A stretch of DNA of 32,402 bases from Desulfuromonas sp. (GCA_028685815.1 JAQUDG010000017.1:1-32402), one strand, 5' to 3'. Shown: positions 1-8,139, counted from the first letter of the stretch. The notes: generated from the sequence alone by a model not told the origin. Numbers and translations are program-made.

Positions 1-86
1 GGAAAGGTTCTTTTATATGATATTTATGGAGAAGAAAAAAGGGAAATTGTTTCTTTTGATAAAATTTCAAACAATATAAAAAATGC
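1..86 (+). other. AT-rich segment foreign to its surroundings; open frame resembling PBP1A
   Basis: The first ~83 bases contain only 18 G/C, unlike the moderate GC of everything to the right. Plus-strand frame 1 is open and uses A/T-ending codons. It translates to a plausible protein fragment that ends DKISNNIKNAV, reminiscent of the start of the glycosyltransferase-51 domain of class A penicillin-binding proteins (pattern D-x-I-P-x-x-L/I-x-x-A-x-I-A-x-E-D). The resemblance is from memory and the stretch is short. The composition step coincides with the point where the M16 peptidase loses homology, so this segment probably comes from another low-GC genome or a rearrangement. Confidence 0.55.
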
Positions 87-908
87 AGTACTCCCTTCGC
101 CTAGCATACGGCGCAATACGCGCAACTCTTCCGCACGTGGGTGCGCGCGCCCTTCGGTACGCCAAGCCAATTGCAGCGTAAGCTGCGAATCAGAGTCATG
201 AACCCAGTCCACCTCCGGACCGGAAAGGGGGTGAGATGGAGCTGCCACTTCCGGCACAGGATTGGTTCGCGCTTCCCATGCGCCGAAATGCTCCGCTACC
301 GCCTGCTGCACCGCTTGCGGTTCTACCGGCCCGGCCACACTTATCACCATGTTGTCCGGCGTATAATGCTGATGATACCAGCTCTCCACCTCTTTATTCC
401 CAAAGGTGCGGATGGTGGCAGGGGTTCCGATCACCGTCTGAGCCAGCGGGTGTTCCTGCCACAACAGGCGTGCCATGCGGTTGTCCGCACAGACATCTGC
501 ACCAACTTCGTTAAAATCCCCCAGGGCCTCCTCAATAACGATAGCGCGTTCGATTTCAAGATAAAGAAACTTGGGGGTACGCAGCATTATGCTGAATAGC
601 TCCAGTCCCCCAGCAACCGCGTCAGGGTGTACCCGCGCAAAATAACTGGTTGATTCAGCATCGGTACCGGCGTTAATGCCACTACCGAGTTGTTCGAAGG
701 CCTGCTCCAACGCCGGACCAGAAGAGTAGCGGGAGTTGCCACGAAACATCATGTGTTCGACAAAATGTGACAACCCGGATTGGGCTGGACTCTCGTAGCG
801 GCTGCCAACCTTGACGTAGCAGATTATCTCGACACTATGGAGATAGCTGAGGGGAGCAACGACTAGTTCAAGGCCGTTATCTAGGGTAGTGCGTTGATAT
901 TCTGGCAT
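24..908 (-). CDS. M16-family zinc peptidase, C-terminus lost at the AT-rich junction
   Basis: This is an insulinase/processing-peptidase-like M16 protein. The N-terminus reads TTLDNGLELVVAPL and the inverted zinc motif HxxEH is seen in HFVEHMMFRG, with a downstream acidic helix (IERAIVIEEALGDFNE) that supplies the third zinc ligand in this family. I start it at the ATG at 908, which has AGGA upstream; the ORF-track start at 1022 adds 38 residues of unconvincing sequence across a hairpin. Homology is good through MLGEGSTA, where family members continue with an R-L-F-type stretch. Here it switches to FFILFEILSKETISLFSSP and stops. The real protein should be about 400 residues or more, so about the last third is missing. 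It lies downstream of hemB on the same strand, 155 bp away, with no obvious functional link. Confidence 0.8.
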   Translation of the reverse strand: MPEYQRTTLDNGLELVVAPLSYLHSVEIICYVKVGSRYESPAQSGLSHFVEHMMFRGNSRYSSGPALEQAFEQLGSGINAGTDAESTSYFARVHPDAVAGGLELFSIMLRTPKFLYLEIERAIVIEEALGDFNEVGADVCADNRMARLLWQEHPLAQTVIGTPATIRTFGNKEVESWYHQHYTPDNMVISVAGPVEPQAVQQAVAEHFGAWEARTNPVPEVAAPSHPLSGPEVDWVHDSDSQLTLQLAWRTEGRAHPRAEELRVLRRMLGEGSTAFFILFEILSKETISLFSSP

Positions 909-983
909 GTTTATCCTGAAAAAAGGGGGCAACTCCTGCGGATGAAAACCACACGGTTTAGAGCATTTGTAAACGACATGATA

Positions 984-1019
984 CACAAGGGGAGCCTGCC
1001 GCGACAGACTCCCCTTGTG
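984..1019. repeat. 11-bp inverted repeat between hemB and the M16 gene
   Basis: CACAAGGGGAG at 984-994 is perfectly repeated inverted as CTCCCCTTGTG at 1009-1019, with a 14-nt loop. It sits in the 155-bp gap between hemB and the M16 peptidase, both on the minus strand. There is no T-run directly after it on either strand, so it is not a textbook intrinsic terminator. It could be a partial terminator or an RNA-stabilising hairpin at the hemB 3' end. Confidence 0.6.
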
Positions 1020-1063
1020 CATAACGTTCTCCGGCCTTCACCGGTTTTCTCTTGAATAAACTC

Positions 1064-2041
1064 TTAACTGTCTTGTAGCAGGCGCGCAGCCTCTTTGGCG
1101 TGATAGGTGATGATCAGATCCGCGCCGGCACGTTTGAATCCGATCAGGGTCTCCATAACCACCTTGTCATGGTCAATCCACCCTTGCGCCGCGGCGGCTT
1201 TTACCATCGAATACTCGCCGGAGACATTGTAGACCACCAGGGGCAGATCAAAACGCTCCTTGATATCGCGGATAATATCCATATACGCCAGCGCTGGCTT
1301 TACCATCAGAAAATCAGCACATTCTTCCACATCAAGGGCCGCTTCGCGGATCGCTTCGAGCCGGTTGGCCGAATCCATCTGGTAGCTGCGTCGATCTCCA
1401 AACTGTGGGGTTGAATCAGCGGCATCGCGGAAAGGCCCATAATAGGCGCTGGCGTATTTTACTGCATAGCTCATGATGGGGATGTGACTGAAACCGTTGT
1501 CATCCAGAGTCTCGCGCAGGGCGGCGATGCGTCCGTCCATCATATCGCTGGGGGCCACGATGTCAGCCCCGGCCTGCGCGTGCGACAGCGCTTCAGCAGC
1601 CAGCAGCTTCAGGGTGGAGTCGTTGTCCACGTCGCCATCCTTGATGACGCCACAGTGTCCATGGTCGGTATACTCACACATGCACACATCGGTGATGACC
1701 GTCAATTCCGGCACTTCCTGCTTTAAAGCGCGGATGGTGCGCTGAATGATGCCGGTGTCACTGTAGGCGTCCGTCCCCACCGAATCCTTACACTCGGGGA
1801 TACCGAACAAGACTACCGCCGGAATTCCTAGGGCATGCACTTCACGCGCCTCCTCCACCAGATTTTCGATGGAATGCTGATAGATGCCAGGCATGGAATG
1901 AATTTCTTTTTTGATATTTTCCCCGAAGGCGCTAAACATGGGGTAAATGAGATCATCGACGCGTAGATGATTTTCGCGCACCATACGGCGCAGGGTTTCA
2001 GTTTTGCGGGTACGCCGGGCGCGGTAGCGAGGGAAATACAT
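1064..2041 (-). CDS. hemB: Porphobilinogen synthase (delta-aminolevulinate dehydratase)
   Basis: HemB condenses two 5-aminolevulinate molecules to porphobilinogen in the cytosol, the second committed step of heme synthesis from glutamate. The 325-residue length is normal. The active-site zinc cysteines are present as C120, C122 and C130 in [13 protein letters not shown], so this is the zinc-dependent form rather than the magnesium-type DxALDPYxxxGHDG form. The two substrate lysines are K195 ([14 protein letters not shown]) and K248 ([12 protein letters not shown]). The ATG at 2041 has AGGAG upstream. It is the last heme gene of the run ccsA-hemA-hemD-hemB, 67 bp after hemD. Confidence 0.97.
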   Translation of the reverse strand: MYFPRYRARRTRKTETLRRMVRENHLRVDDLIYPMFSAFGENIKKEIHSMPGIYQHSIENLVEEAREVHALGIPAVVLFGIPECKDSVGTDAYSDTGIIQRTIRALKQEVPELTVITDVCMCEYTDHGHCGVIKDGDVDNDSTLKLLAAEALSHAQAGADIVAPSDMMDGRIAALRETLDDNGFSHIPIMSYAVKYASAYYGPFRDAADSTPQFGDRRSYQMDSANRLEAIREAALDVEECADFLMVKPALAYMDIIRDIKERFDLPLVVYNVSGEYSMVKAAAAQGWIDHDKVVMETLIGFKRAGADLIITYHAKEAARLLQDS

Positions 2042-2108
2042 ATATCAAACTCCTGTGTTTGGGTTCACATTTGGGCTCTTGTTCGGATTCTTGGCCAGTC
2101 CCTACCGC

Positions 2109-2897
2109 TTACTCCTGCGCTGTCATAGCATCGACCAATCCAGCGATGGTATAAGGACAGGCTTCAAAAGCAAGGGGCAAGGCATACTCATGCATAGTAG
2201 CGCTGGTTATGGGGCCAATGGAAGCGTACTGCACCTTAGCGGGCACTTGCGCAAGGCGAGGTCCAAGCAGCGCTACATAGTTGTGTACTGCAGATGATGA
2301 GGTAAAGGTGACAATATCAATACCTCGCAGTAGAAGATCAAGGAGGGCGTCGGCCTTCCCAGTTGTAGCCACCGTACGATAGGCAACGGGAGCATCAACA
2401 AAGGCACCACGTTCTCTTAAGCCTGGCACTATGAGATCACGCGCCTGTTCCGCACGGGGGTAGAGCACTTTTAGTCCCGCGACCTCTGAGCCCTTAAGCA
2501 ACTCCAGCACTCCCTCAGCGGTATAGTCTGATGCCGGTGCAGTGGAGCTATGCCCCCAACGCTGCAAACAGTGTTGGGTCGAGGGGCCGACACTAACGAA
2601 ACGCAGTGTTTCTGGCACAGCGATACCGTGATCTTTTATATACTGCATGGCGATATTTACCGCGTTAACCGAAGTAAGCAAAAGGATATCGTAGGTGGGT
2701 AGTTGCGCCAGTGCTGCTTCGAGGAGATGCGGCTGTGTTGGGGGAACAATTTCTATAAGTGGAAACACCTTGACGTGCAGGCCAACCTGTTCCAAAGCGC
2801 TAACCATCTGCTGCGCCTGATGTTGGGGCCTTGTCACCAGCACGCAGGGGGCGAACACTTCCGCTGCAGTGGAGGCTGTGCCCGGTAGCACCTTCAT
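2109..2897 (-). CDS. hemD: Uroporphyrinogen-III synthase
   Basis: HemD cyclises hydroxymethylbilane with inversion of ring D to give uroporphyrinogen III, the branch point to heme, siroheme and cobalamin. The family is poorly conserved, but the two-lobed pattern is visible: VLVTRPQHQAQQ near the N-terminus, LLLTSVNAVN at about residues 75-85, and VTFTSSSAVHNYV at about 195-207. The 262-residue length is that of a stand-alone HemD; from memory Geobacter relatives often carry HemD fused to a CobA-type methyltransferase, which is not the case here. The ATG at 2897 is one base after the hemA stop codon, so translation is probably coupled. hemC, which makes its substrate, is not between hemA and hemD. 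Confidence 0.88.
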   Translation of the reverse strand: MKVLPGTASTAAEVFAPCVLVTRPQHQAQQMVSALEQVGLHVKVFPLIEIVPPTQPHLLEAALAQLPTYDILLLTSVNAVNIAMQYIKDHGIAVPETLRFVSVGPSTQHCLQRWGHSSTAPASDYTAEGVLELLKGSEVAGLKVLYPRAEQARDLIVPGLRERGAFVDAPVAYRTVATTGKADALLDLLLRGIDIVTFTSSSAVHNYVALLGPRLAQVPAKVQYASIGPITSATMHEYALPLAFEACPYTIAGLVDAMTAQE

Positions 2898-2898
2898 C

Positions 2899-4206
2899 TC
2901 AGTCTAGATCCATCTGCTTCATTTCCCCCTGCTCAGGAGGCTCAATCTTAAGCTCGAACAGTTCCTGCAGCGCATCCACGTATGGTTGGGCAGCCGCATC
3001 TTTTTGCGCTCTTTTTAGCCCCGCCGTGGGCTGATGGAGAATCTTGTTAACCAGTGCCTGACTCATGGCCTCAACAGCTTTGCGCCCTTGTTCGTCTAAG
3101 TTCTTAATCTGCCCCAGGGTTTTTTCCACTTCGCGCCGGCGCATACGCTCCATCTTCTGGCGCAACGCCACAATGGTGGGAACCACCTCCAAGCTGTTTA
3201 CCCAGCTATTGAACTGAAGCAGCTCTTGTTCTATGATCGCCTCTGCCGCAACCGCTTCCTTCTGGCGCTCATCTATATTGGCACTGACAACCCCCTGCAG
3301 GTCGTCCACGTCGTAGAGGTATACATTGCCGACATTGTTTACCCGTGGATCAATATCCCGCGGTACCGCAATATCGATAAAAAACATGGGCTTTTGCTTG
3401 CGCTGCCGCAAAGCCTGCTGCACCTCTTCGGGGTGAATAATAAAATTAGTGGCGCCAGTAGAAGAGAGGACGATATCCACTTGGTGTAGATGATCGGCAA
3501 AGTTATTAAACAACACCGCTCGCCCGCAGAATTCCTGCGCCAAAGCCTCTGCCCTAGCGAAGGTTCTGTTGGCGACCAGCACCTCTTTGACCCCATTATT
3601 GACAAAGTGGCGCGCCGCGAGCTCACACATCTCCCCGGCTCCGAGCAGCATGACCGTCTTGCCTTCGATGGTGTCAAAAATCTTGCGGGCCAACTCCACC
3701 GCAGCAAAAGCGACAGACACCGCATTCCCCGCAATGTTGGTTTCAGTGCGCACCCGCTTGGCCACCGAGAACGCCTTATGCAAAAACCGATTCATGATGA
3801 GGCCAACGCTCTGATGCTCTACCGCGTAGGCATATGCGTCCTTGATCTGTCCAAGGATCTGCGGTTCCCCTATCACCATGGAATCAAGGCTGGCCGCAAC
3901 CCGAAACATATGCCGCACCGCCGCATCCCCCTGGTGTGCATACAGGTGCTTGTTCAACTGTTCCGCATCGAGATTGTGGTAGCGCGCAAGGAAACCCCTG
4001 ACGGCCTCAATCCCCTGTGCACCCTGATCCGCGGCAGCATAGATCTCCACCCGATTGCAGGTAGAGACCACTACCACTTCAGCTATGCAGGGGATCTGCT
4101 TGAGCTGAGCCAGCGCGGTTCCGATGTGCTCGGGGGCAAACGCGACCGTTTCACGAATGGAAACCGGGGCGGTTTTATGACTTAAACCGACAACGAAAAT
4201 ATCCAT
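2899..4206 (-). CDS. hemA: Glutamyl-tRNA reductase
   Basis: HemA reduces glutamyl-tRNA(Glu) with NADPH to glutamate-1-semialdehyde, starting the C5 route of tetrapyrrole synthesis. The 435-residue protein begins MDIFVVGLSHKTAPVSIRE. It has the catalytic cysteine C50 in VVSTCNRVEIYA, the conserved stretch SLDSMVIGEPQILGQIKDAY around residue 110, a nucleotide-binding VMLLGAGEMCELAARHF near residue 185, and a C-terminal helical dimerisation domain. It closely resembles Geobacter/Pelobacter HemA, the best taxonomic hint in the window. GGAAAG lies upstream of the ATG. It follows ccsA by 75 bp and runs directly into hemD. Confidence 0.97.
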   Translation of the reverse strand: MDIFVVGLSHKTAPVSIRETVAFAPEHIGTALAQLKQIPCIAEVVVVSTCNRVEIYAAADQGAQGIEAVRGFLARYHNLDAEQLNKHLYAHQGDAAVRHMFRVAASLDSMVIGEPQILGQIKDAYAYAVEHQSVGLIMNRFLHKAFSVAKRVRTETNIAGNAVSVAFAAVELARKIFDTIEGKTVMLLGAGEMCELAARHFVNNGVKEVLVANRTFARAEALAQEFCGRAVLFNNFADHLHQVDIVLSSTGATNFIIHPEEVQQALRQRKQKPMFFIDIAVPRDIDPRVNNVGNVYLYDVDDLQGVVSANIDERQKEAVAAEAIIEQELLQFNSWVNSLEVVPTIVALRQKMERMRRREVEKTLGQIKNLDEQGRKAVEAMSQALVNKILHQPTAGLKRAQKDAAAQPYVDALQELFELKIEPPEQGEMKQMDLD

Positions 4207-4281
4207 ATATCTTTCCAGTTATCACCATAGGCAGGCAGTATGCATACTGCGTCCCTTAACGGTTGAGATTGACGTAAAACT

Positions 4282-5109
4282 TTATCCGGCCATGGTGCTG
4301 TAGCTGTGGAGCCCAGGAAGGAGAAGATTCACGCCGAGAAAGGTAAAGAGTAAAAAGCAAAACCCAATAATTGCAAAGATAGCCGCCCGGCGTCCGCGCC
4401 ATCCCACGGTGAGGCGCCCATGCAGCAACGCCGCATACAAAAACCAAGTTATCAGCGCCCAGGACTCTTTCGGATCCCAACTCCAGTAGGTACCCCACGC
4501 CGATTCTGCCCAAACCGCTCCGGAGATTATTCCCATGGTCATCAGTGGAAACCCAAATTTAAGACAGCGATAGTTGACCCGATCCAAAGTTTCGAGGGAA
4601 GGGAGACGGTAATGCAGAGCAGAGAACTTCTTGCTCTTGAGCATCCGTTCCTGAATTAGGTACAGAATAGCCGCAACAAAAGCCACGGTGAACACGGCGT
4701 TGCCCATAAAAGCCAGCCCCACATGCACCGGAAGCCAGAAGCTGTCTAGCGCTGGATTCAGATCCTGGGTTTGCATGGGCATGAGGCTGCCAAACAACAT
4801 AAATACAGTTACGATAGTAGATGTTACCGCAGCCATCACCTGCATGCGCATCTGTAAGTCAATCAGCATGAATACCCCAGCCAGGGCCCAAGCGAAAAAC
4901 GACAGGGATTCATGTAAATTGGTGACCGGAGTATATCCCGCTTCGAAATAGCGCACTGTAAGGGTGATGGTGTGAACCCCGAAGGCAAGCAGCAGAAACA
5001 GCCTCGATCTACTTCTGTCATTCTTCCGATTGCGTACCACTGCCACCAACGACAGCAGGGTCACAGCGGCGTACATCAGCAATGCAACCTTGTACAGCAG
5101 GATACTCAT
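4282..5109 (-). CDS. ccsA: System II cytochrome c assembly protein, CcsA/ResC family
   Basis: This is an integral membrane protein of about 275 residues with roughly eight predicted membrane segments. It carries the tryptophan-rich heme-handling motif WGTYWSWDPKESWALITW, with a histidine after SFWLPVHVGL and a second in LLPGLHSY that match the P-His ligands of CcsA. In System II, CcsA with CcsB/ResB carries heme across the membrane and attaches it to apocytochrome c CXXCH motifs. Placement upstream of hemA links heme supply to cytochrome maturation and fits the decaheme protein at the far right. I start at the ATG at 5109 (GGAGG upstream); the tracked start at 5181 adds a hydrophilic 24-residue leader. 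HemX-type proteins share the fold, but the full WWD motif favours CcsA. Confidence 0.9.
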   Translation of the reverse strand: MSILLYKVALLMYAAVTLLSLVAVVRNRKNDRSRSRLFLLLAFGVHTITLTVRYFEAGYTPVTNLHESLSFFAWALAGVFMLIDLQMRMQVMAAVTSTIVTVFMLFGSLMPMQTQDLNPALDSFWLPVHVGLAFMGNAVFTVAFVAAILYLIQERMLKSKKFSALHYRLPSLETLDRVNYRCLKFGFPLMTMGIISGAVWAESAWGTYWSWDPKESWALITWFLYAALLHGRLTVGWRGRRAAIFAIIGFCFLLFTFLGVNLLLPGLHSYSTMAG

Positions 5110-5212
5110 GTTCTCCCTCCTCGGGTGTGCATCTGAATTACATTCAATAGCATTCCAATGTGTAGTTTTTGCCCAACCCACCCTGTCAGTTTAAAAAACA
5201 ACCACGGAGGGC

Positions 5213-5242
5213 ATTCTAGGCGTGCATGAAAAACGGTGTCAA
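5213..5242 (-). promoter_or_regulatory. Sigma70-type promoter of the ccsA-hemA-hemD-hemB operon
   Basis: On the minus strand a perfect -35 TTGACA (5242-5237) is followed after 18 bp by TAGAAT (5218-5213), five of six matches to TATAAT. It lies in the gap just after the SIS gene stop and about 100 bases before the ccsA start, and is the best promoter I can see for the tetrapyrrole/cytochrome operon. The remaining leader contains no riboswitch I recognise. Confidence 0.7.
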
Positions 5243-5248
5243 CCCAAT

Positions 5249-5821
5249 TTAAAAACCAAACAACTCTGCTTCCACCATTTCGCACATAACATTGCCATAA
5301 TACAGAAGCGCTTCGGCTCCGCGCGCCAGCGAGGGTGCTTCCAAAGCTATTACCGTGTCGGCACCTGCTTCGATCCAAGGCTGTGCGTCTGCGGCGGACA
5401 GAACCAGCGTAGCACAGTTCAGCTCTCGTGCAGCTTCCACCCCAGCCAACAGCGCCGCGCTGACCTCGGCGGTAATGAACATCACCATATCGCCGCTCCG
5501 TGCTGTGGCTTGGATACGAGCAGTATAGAATTGCTCAAAGGCATTTGCGCTACTCAACGCCGCAATCAAACCTGCATTTCCGCTAAGAGATAAGGCGGGC
5601 AGAGGGGGGCGCTCTATTTCAGGATTGTGCATAAATGCCTGCGCGATGGTATCACCTACTCCCATCATGGTCCCAGCGGCAACAATAACAAGATGCCCCC
5701 CTGACGCAAACGTCTGTGCCAACTGGCGCGCGCTGAGCTCGAGTTGCTCTGCATACTGCACCAGCGACTGTTCTAATACGGCGGTATGCTGCTGCAGAGT
5801 TTCTATAACTCTATCTGACAT
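5249..5821 (-). CDS. SIS-domain protein, GmhA/DiaA-like but with degenerate active site
   Basis: The 190-residue length and helical N-terminus followed by a SIS fold (GGHLVIVAAGTMMGVGDTIA, then RPPLPALSLSGNAGLIAALS, then GDMVMFITAEVSAALLAGVEAARELN) match sedoheptulose-7-phosphate isomerase GmhA and the DnaA-binding protein DiaA. The residues expected to bind sugar phosphate are changed: the GNGGSA loop reads AAGTMMG (about 48-54), the STSGNS loop reads TAEVSAA (about 117-123), and the C-terminal H-x-x-C-E-x-V helix reads GNVMCEMVE with asparagine for the catalytic histidine. It is therefore unlikely to be an isomerase. A DiaA-like binding or regulatory role is possible but unproven. It is transcribed toward ccsA and precedes the hem promoter. 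Confidence 0.7.
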   Translation of the reverse strand: MSDRVIETLQQHTAVLEQSLVQYAEQLELSARQLAQTFASGGHLVIVAAGTMMGVGDTIAQAFMHNPEIERPPLPALSLSGNAGLIAALSSANAFEQFYTARIQATARSGDMVMFITAEVSAALLAGVEAARELNCATLVLSAADAQPWIEAGADTVIALEAPSLARGAEALLYYGNVMCEMVEAELFGF

Positions 5822-6146
5822 AGGCAGTGCCCCTTTTTATTTCTCTTTTTTTGTCCTTTTTACCTACCCTTGGCAACGCTCCGAGCAAACCACGGCATGG
5901 TCGCACGAGAGCAGCGGGTAAGAACAATCTGATTTGGCCTTGCATTTTTCGGACGATATCCTATCATTGGACGCAGATAGTTATCCACTTGGAAAGTACT
6001 GGGAGTTGCCCATCTTTCGGTTCTTTAAGTTTATCACACCCCGCCGGTTTCGGCATGTAGGTATGCTACCTTCACAACACATGCTGCAACGCAAAGGCAA
6101 TGTCTACGTGGGGTCTGCATTCAAACCAACGCAAAGGAGTTTAAAC
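5822..6146. other. Divergent intergenic region between the SIS gene and trxA
   Basis: These 325 bases separate the start codons of the minus-strand SIS gene and plus-strand trxA. Apart from the candidate trxA promoter listed separately and the trxA ribosome binding site (AAAGGAG at 6132-6138), I see no convincing structure. ORF-track frames crossing it are extensions or shadows without coding character. Confidence 0.5.
5940..5967 (+). promoter_or_regulatory. Candidate trxA promoter
   Basis: TTGCAT (5940-5945) is separated by 16 bp from TATCAT (5962-5967), which matches TATAAT at five of six positions. The -35 is weak (three of six). It would leave a leader of about 170 nt before trxA. It is the best match seen in this gap, but closer sites cannot be excluded. 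Confidence 0.35.
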
Positions 6147-6476
6147 ATGGCCAGCGACAAGGTTTTAGAGTTCACTGACGCAAATTTTGACACTGAGGTT
6201 CTTAAAGCTACAGAGCCGGTGCTTGTAGACTTTTGGGCCACGTGGTGTGCCCCATGCAAAGCGCTGACCCCTGTAATTGACGACCTTGCGACTGAATTTG
6301 ACGGCAAGGTTAAAATTGGCAAGGTCAATGTAGATGACAACCCTGAGACTCCGGGTAAATATGGGGTGCGTGGCATCCCGACCTTGGTGTTATTTAAGGG
6401 CGGCAAAGTTGTGGATCAACTCGTAGGAGCGGTTCCCAAAAGTCAGCTGCAAGATCTGATCAAAAAAGGGCTTTAA
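6147..6476 (+). CDS. trxA: Thioredoxin
   Basis: A 109-residue classical thioredoxin with the redox site WCAPC in DFWATWCAPCKALTP and the cis-proline loop GIPTLVLFKGG. It reduces cytosolic protein disulfides with electrons from thioredoxin reductase. The ATG at 6147 is chosen because AAAGGAG lies just upstream and the protein begins MASDKVLEFTDANF as is usual; the tracked ORF from 5934 adds 71 residues of non-coding leader. It is a single-gene unit closed by a strong terminator and converges on darP. Confidence 0.97.
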   Translation: MASDKVLEFTDANFDTEVLKATEPVLVDFWATWCAPCKALTPVIDDLATEFDGKVKIGKVNVDDNPETPGKYGVRGIPTLVLFKGGKVVDQLVGAVPKSQLQDLIKKGL

Positions 6477-6500
6477 TAACTAACCCAACAAATTCTCTTC

Positions 6501-6531
6501 AAAGGGCTCGCTTTATCGCGGGCCTTTTTTT
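6501..6531 (+). terminator. Intrinsic terminator of trxA, partly bidirectional
   Basis: AAAGGGCTCGC / GCGGGCCTTT forms a GC-rich hairpin with a short TTTAT loop directly followed by a run of seven T on the plus strand, 25 nt after the trxA stop. The darP stop codon lies in the same T-run, so read on the minus strand the hairpin directly follows darP and may also slow transcription from that side. Confidence 0.9.
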
Positions 6532-7036
6532 ATTCCTCACCGTCCTGTATTTCTGCAGCCTTGCGCAATAAGGTAAATATCTGGCGGTAGCATTTTTTAT
6601 CCTCCGGTCCCTGGTAACCATGCAGCAGTTTATCCAATGCTCCCATATCCAGGGCTGGCAACGCCTGAGCTATTTCACTTTGTACCTCAACACGCCGCTT
6701 AGGATCACACAACCCCTCACGCCAGTTCTCCAGCGCATGGAAGTGGCTGTTATCCTCCAGTTGCTGCTGCGACACGCCGTGATGAAAGCGGCGAATAGTC
6801 TCCAACTGCTCGCTATCATTACGCAACAGCCCCGCAAGATGTTTTATTTCACGCTTCCGCGCCCCCTTGCGCAGATCGCGCGCTCGCTCCACAATGGTCA
6901 ACAGCTGGGGCTCGAGCTTCAGGCGACCGACACTCGCCGCCGGCATCTCCACCAAGTCGCGGGCCAGCTCCTCTATCTCCTGTGCCTGGCGTTTGAGCGC
7001 CGTTTTACTCGGAACTTGAAGACCTTGCTCGTCCAT
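6530..7036 (-). CDS. darP: DarP/YjgA-type ribosome-associated protein (DUF615)
   Basis: A 168-residue, highly charged, all-helical protein. SKTALKRQAQEIEELARDLVE near the N-terminus, RKREIKHLAGLLRN in the centre and CYRQIFTLLRKAAE at the C-terminus match the YjgA/DarP pattern, in which the protein binds pre-50S subunits and aids late large-subunit assembly. DarP is best known from beta- and gammaproteobacteria. It is the last gene of the prmA operon, 6 bp after dtd, with AAGGAG rather far (about 12 nt) before its ATG. Grouping with prmA and rsmE, both ribosome-modifying genes, supports the assignment. Confidence 0.85.
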   Translation of the reverse strand: MDEQGLQVPSKTALKRQAQEIEELARDLVEMPAASVGRLKLEPQLLTIVERARDLRKGARKREIKHLAGLLRNDSEQLETIRRFHHGVSQQQLEDNSHFHALENWREGLCDPKRRVEVQSEIAQALPALDMGALDKLLHGYQGPEDKKCYRQIFTLLRKAAEIQDGEE

Positions 7037-7042
7037 CTGAAT

Positions 7043-7492
7043 TTAAAACTCCTTTTTGCTGTCAAGCAACATAGTAACCGGACCATCGTTACTTAACTCT
7101 ACCTGCATATCCGCCTGAAACACTCCAGTGGCCACTTCGATATCCATGCCACGTAACCTGCCTACCACTGCTTCATACAGGGCGTTGGCCTGCTCACAGG
7201 GTGCAGCCTGTGAAAATCCGGGTCTGCGCCCCTGGCGACAATCACCCAGCAGGGTAAATTGGGATACCACCAGCGCCGCCCCCCCAACCTGCGCCAGACT
7301 CAGATTCATTTTATCCTCAGCATCAGGGAAGATGCGCAGTCCGGCAATTTTAGTCGCCATATATTCCACATCGGCCTGAGTATCCGCGTGCCCTACCCCC
7401 AGCAAAACCACCAGACCGCGCCCAATACTGCCGACCTGTGTTTCGTCAACCGTCACCTTGGCTCGCGTTACCCGCTGGATTACTGCGCGCAT
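7043..7492 (-). CDS. dtd: D-aminoacyl-tRNA deacylase
   Basis: DTD hydrolyses D-amino acids wrongly attached to tRNA. The protein of 149 residues starts [15 protein letters not shown]. It carries both signature motifs: [17 protein letters not shown], whose SQxTL contains the catalytic-site threonine, and NDGPVTM, the chirality-checking Gly-cisPro loop. I use the ATG at 7492, preceded by AGAGG; the tracked start at 7513 adds seven residues. Its start lies inside the end of the HAD gene (13-nt overlap), showing tight coupling. Confidence 0.95.
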   Translation of the reverse strand: MRAVIQRVTRAKVTVDETQVGSIGRGLVVLLGVGHADTQADVEYMATKIAGLRIFPDAEDKMNLSLAQVGGAALVVSQFTLLGDCRQGRRPGFSQAAPCEQANALYEAVVGRLRGMDIEVATGVFQADMQVELSNDGPVTMLLDSKKEF

Positions 7493-8139
7493 CGCTGCCT
7501 CTTCTTGCGCCAAGATTTAATAACCTCAGCGGCATGTCTGGCGCTAGGCACCACCGCATCGATATCTGCGACATCACTTTGCGCTGCGGAATCAACCAGA
7601 ATCGTAGCCATGTTTAGCCGCGCCGCCGTACGCAGATTGGGGAGTGAATCTTCCACCATGATGCATTCGTCCCCGCGCATACCGCTGTGCGCCAAGGCGG
7701 CACGGTATGGATCTGGCTGCGGCTTAGGTACATAGTTGCTGATTCGAATATCGTAAATATGTTCAAAACAATCTGCGATATCTAGGCAACTCAACACCCG
7801 CCGTGCGTGATCGGATGAGCCGTTGGTAAATACAAAGCACCGCTCCGGCAGAGTGCACAGGGAATGTTTGAGTTCAGGATTTGGCCCCAATCGACTTGAC
7901 ACATCGATGTCGTGTACATATTCAAGATAGTGCTCGGCATCGGTGCCATACTCATGCATCAACCCCCGCAGGGTGACGCCGTACTTGTCCCAGTAATGGC
8001 GCCGAAGATAATCAACTCGGCTGGTTTCAATCCCCACCACATCGCGCATGTAGGAATTGATCCTGACGTCGATAAGACCAAACAGATCACTTTCAGCAGC
8101 GTACAAGGTATTGTCGAGATCGAAAAATACCGCTTTCAT
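7480..8139 (-). CDS. HAD-superfamily phosphatase, pyrimidine 5'-nucleotidase-like
   Basis: About 219 residues with all four HAD motifs: FDLDNTLY (motif I, nucleophile Asp), VFTNGSSDH (II), the lysine in VPKPQPDPY (III) and [12 protein letters not shown] (IV). The cap region and the LDNTLY/PKPxPxxY wording resemble the Sdt1/PPM1-like pyrimidine 5'-nucleotidase branch, so a nucleotide or small phosphate-ester substrate is likely but not certain. The ATG at 8139 overlaps the dapF stop as TGATG, with GGAGAG in the end of dapF as its ribosome binding site. The tracked start at 8142 would be a TTG and is not needed. Confidence 0.85.
   Translation of the reverse strand: MKAVFFDLDNTLYAAESDLFGLIDVRINSYMRDVVGIETSRVDYLRRHYWDKYGVTLRGLMHEYGTDAEHYLEYVHDIDVSSRLGPNPELKHSLCTLPERCFVFTNGSSDHARRVLSCLDIADCFEHIYDIRISNYVPKPQPDPYRAALAHSGMRGDECIMVEDSLPNLRTAARLNMATILVDSAAQSDVADIDAVVPSARHAAEVIKSWRKKRQRCAQ

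Noticed and set aside
3490-4185. 231-residue plus-strand ORF opposite hemA
   Set aside because: It is the antisense shadow of hemA, which has clear catalytic motifs; the shadow has no recognisable domain or ribosome binding site.
5934-6146. 71-residue N-terminal extension of thioredoxin in the ORF track
   Set aside because: The extension has no homology, crosses the promoter region, and the internal ATG at 6147 has an ideal ribosome binding site.
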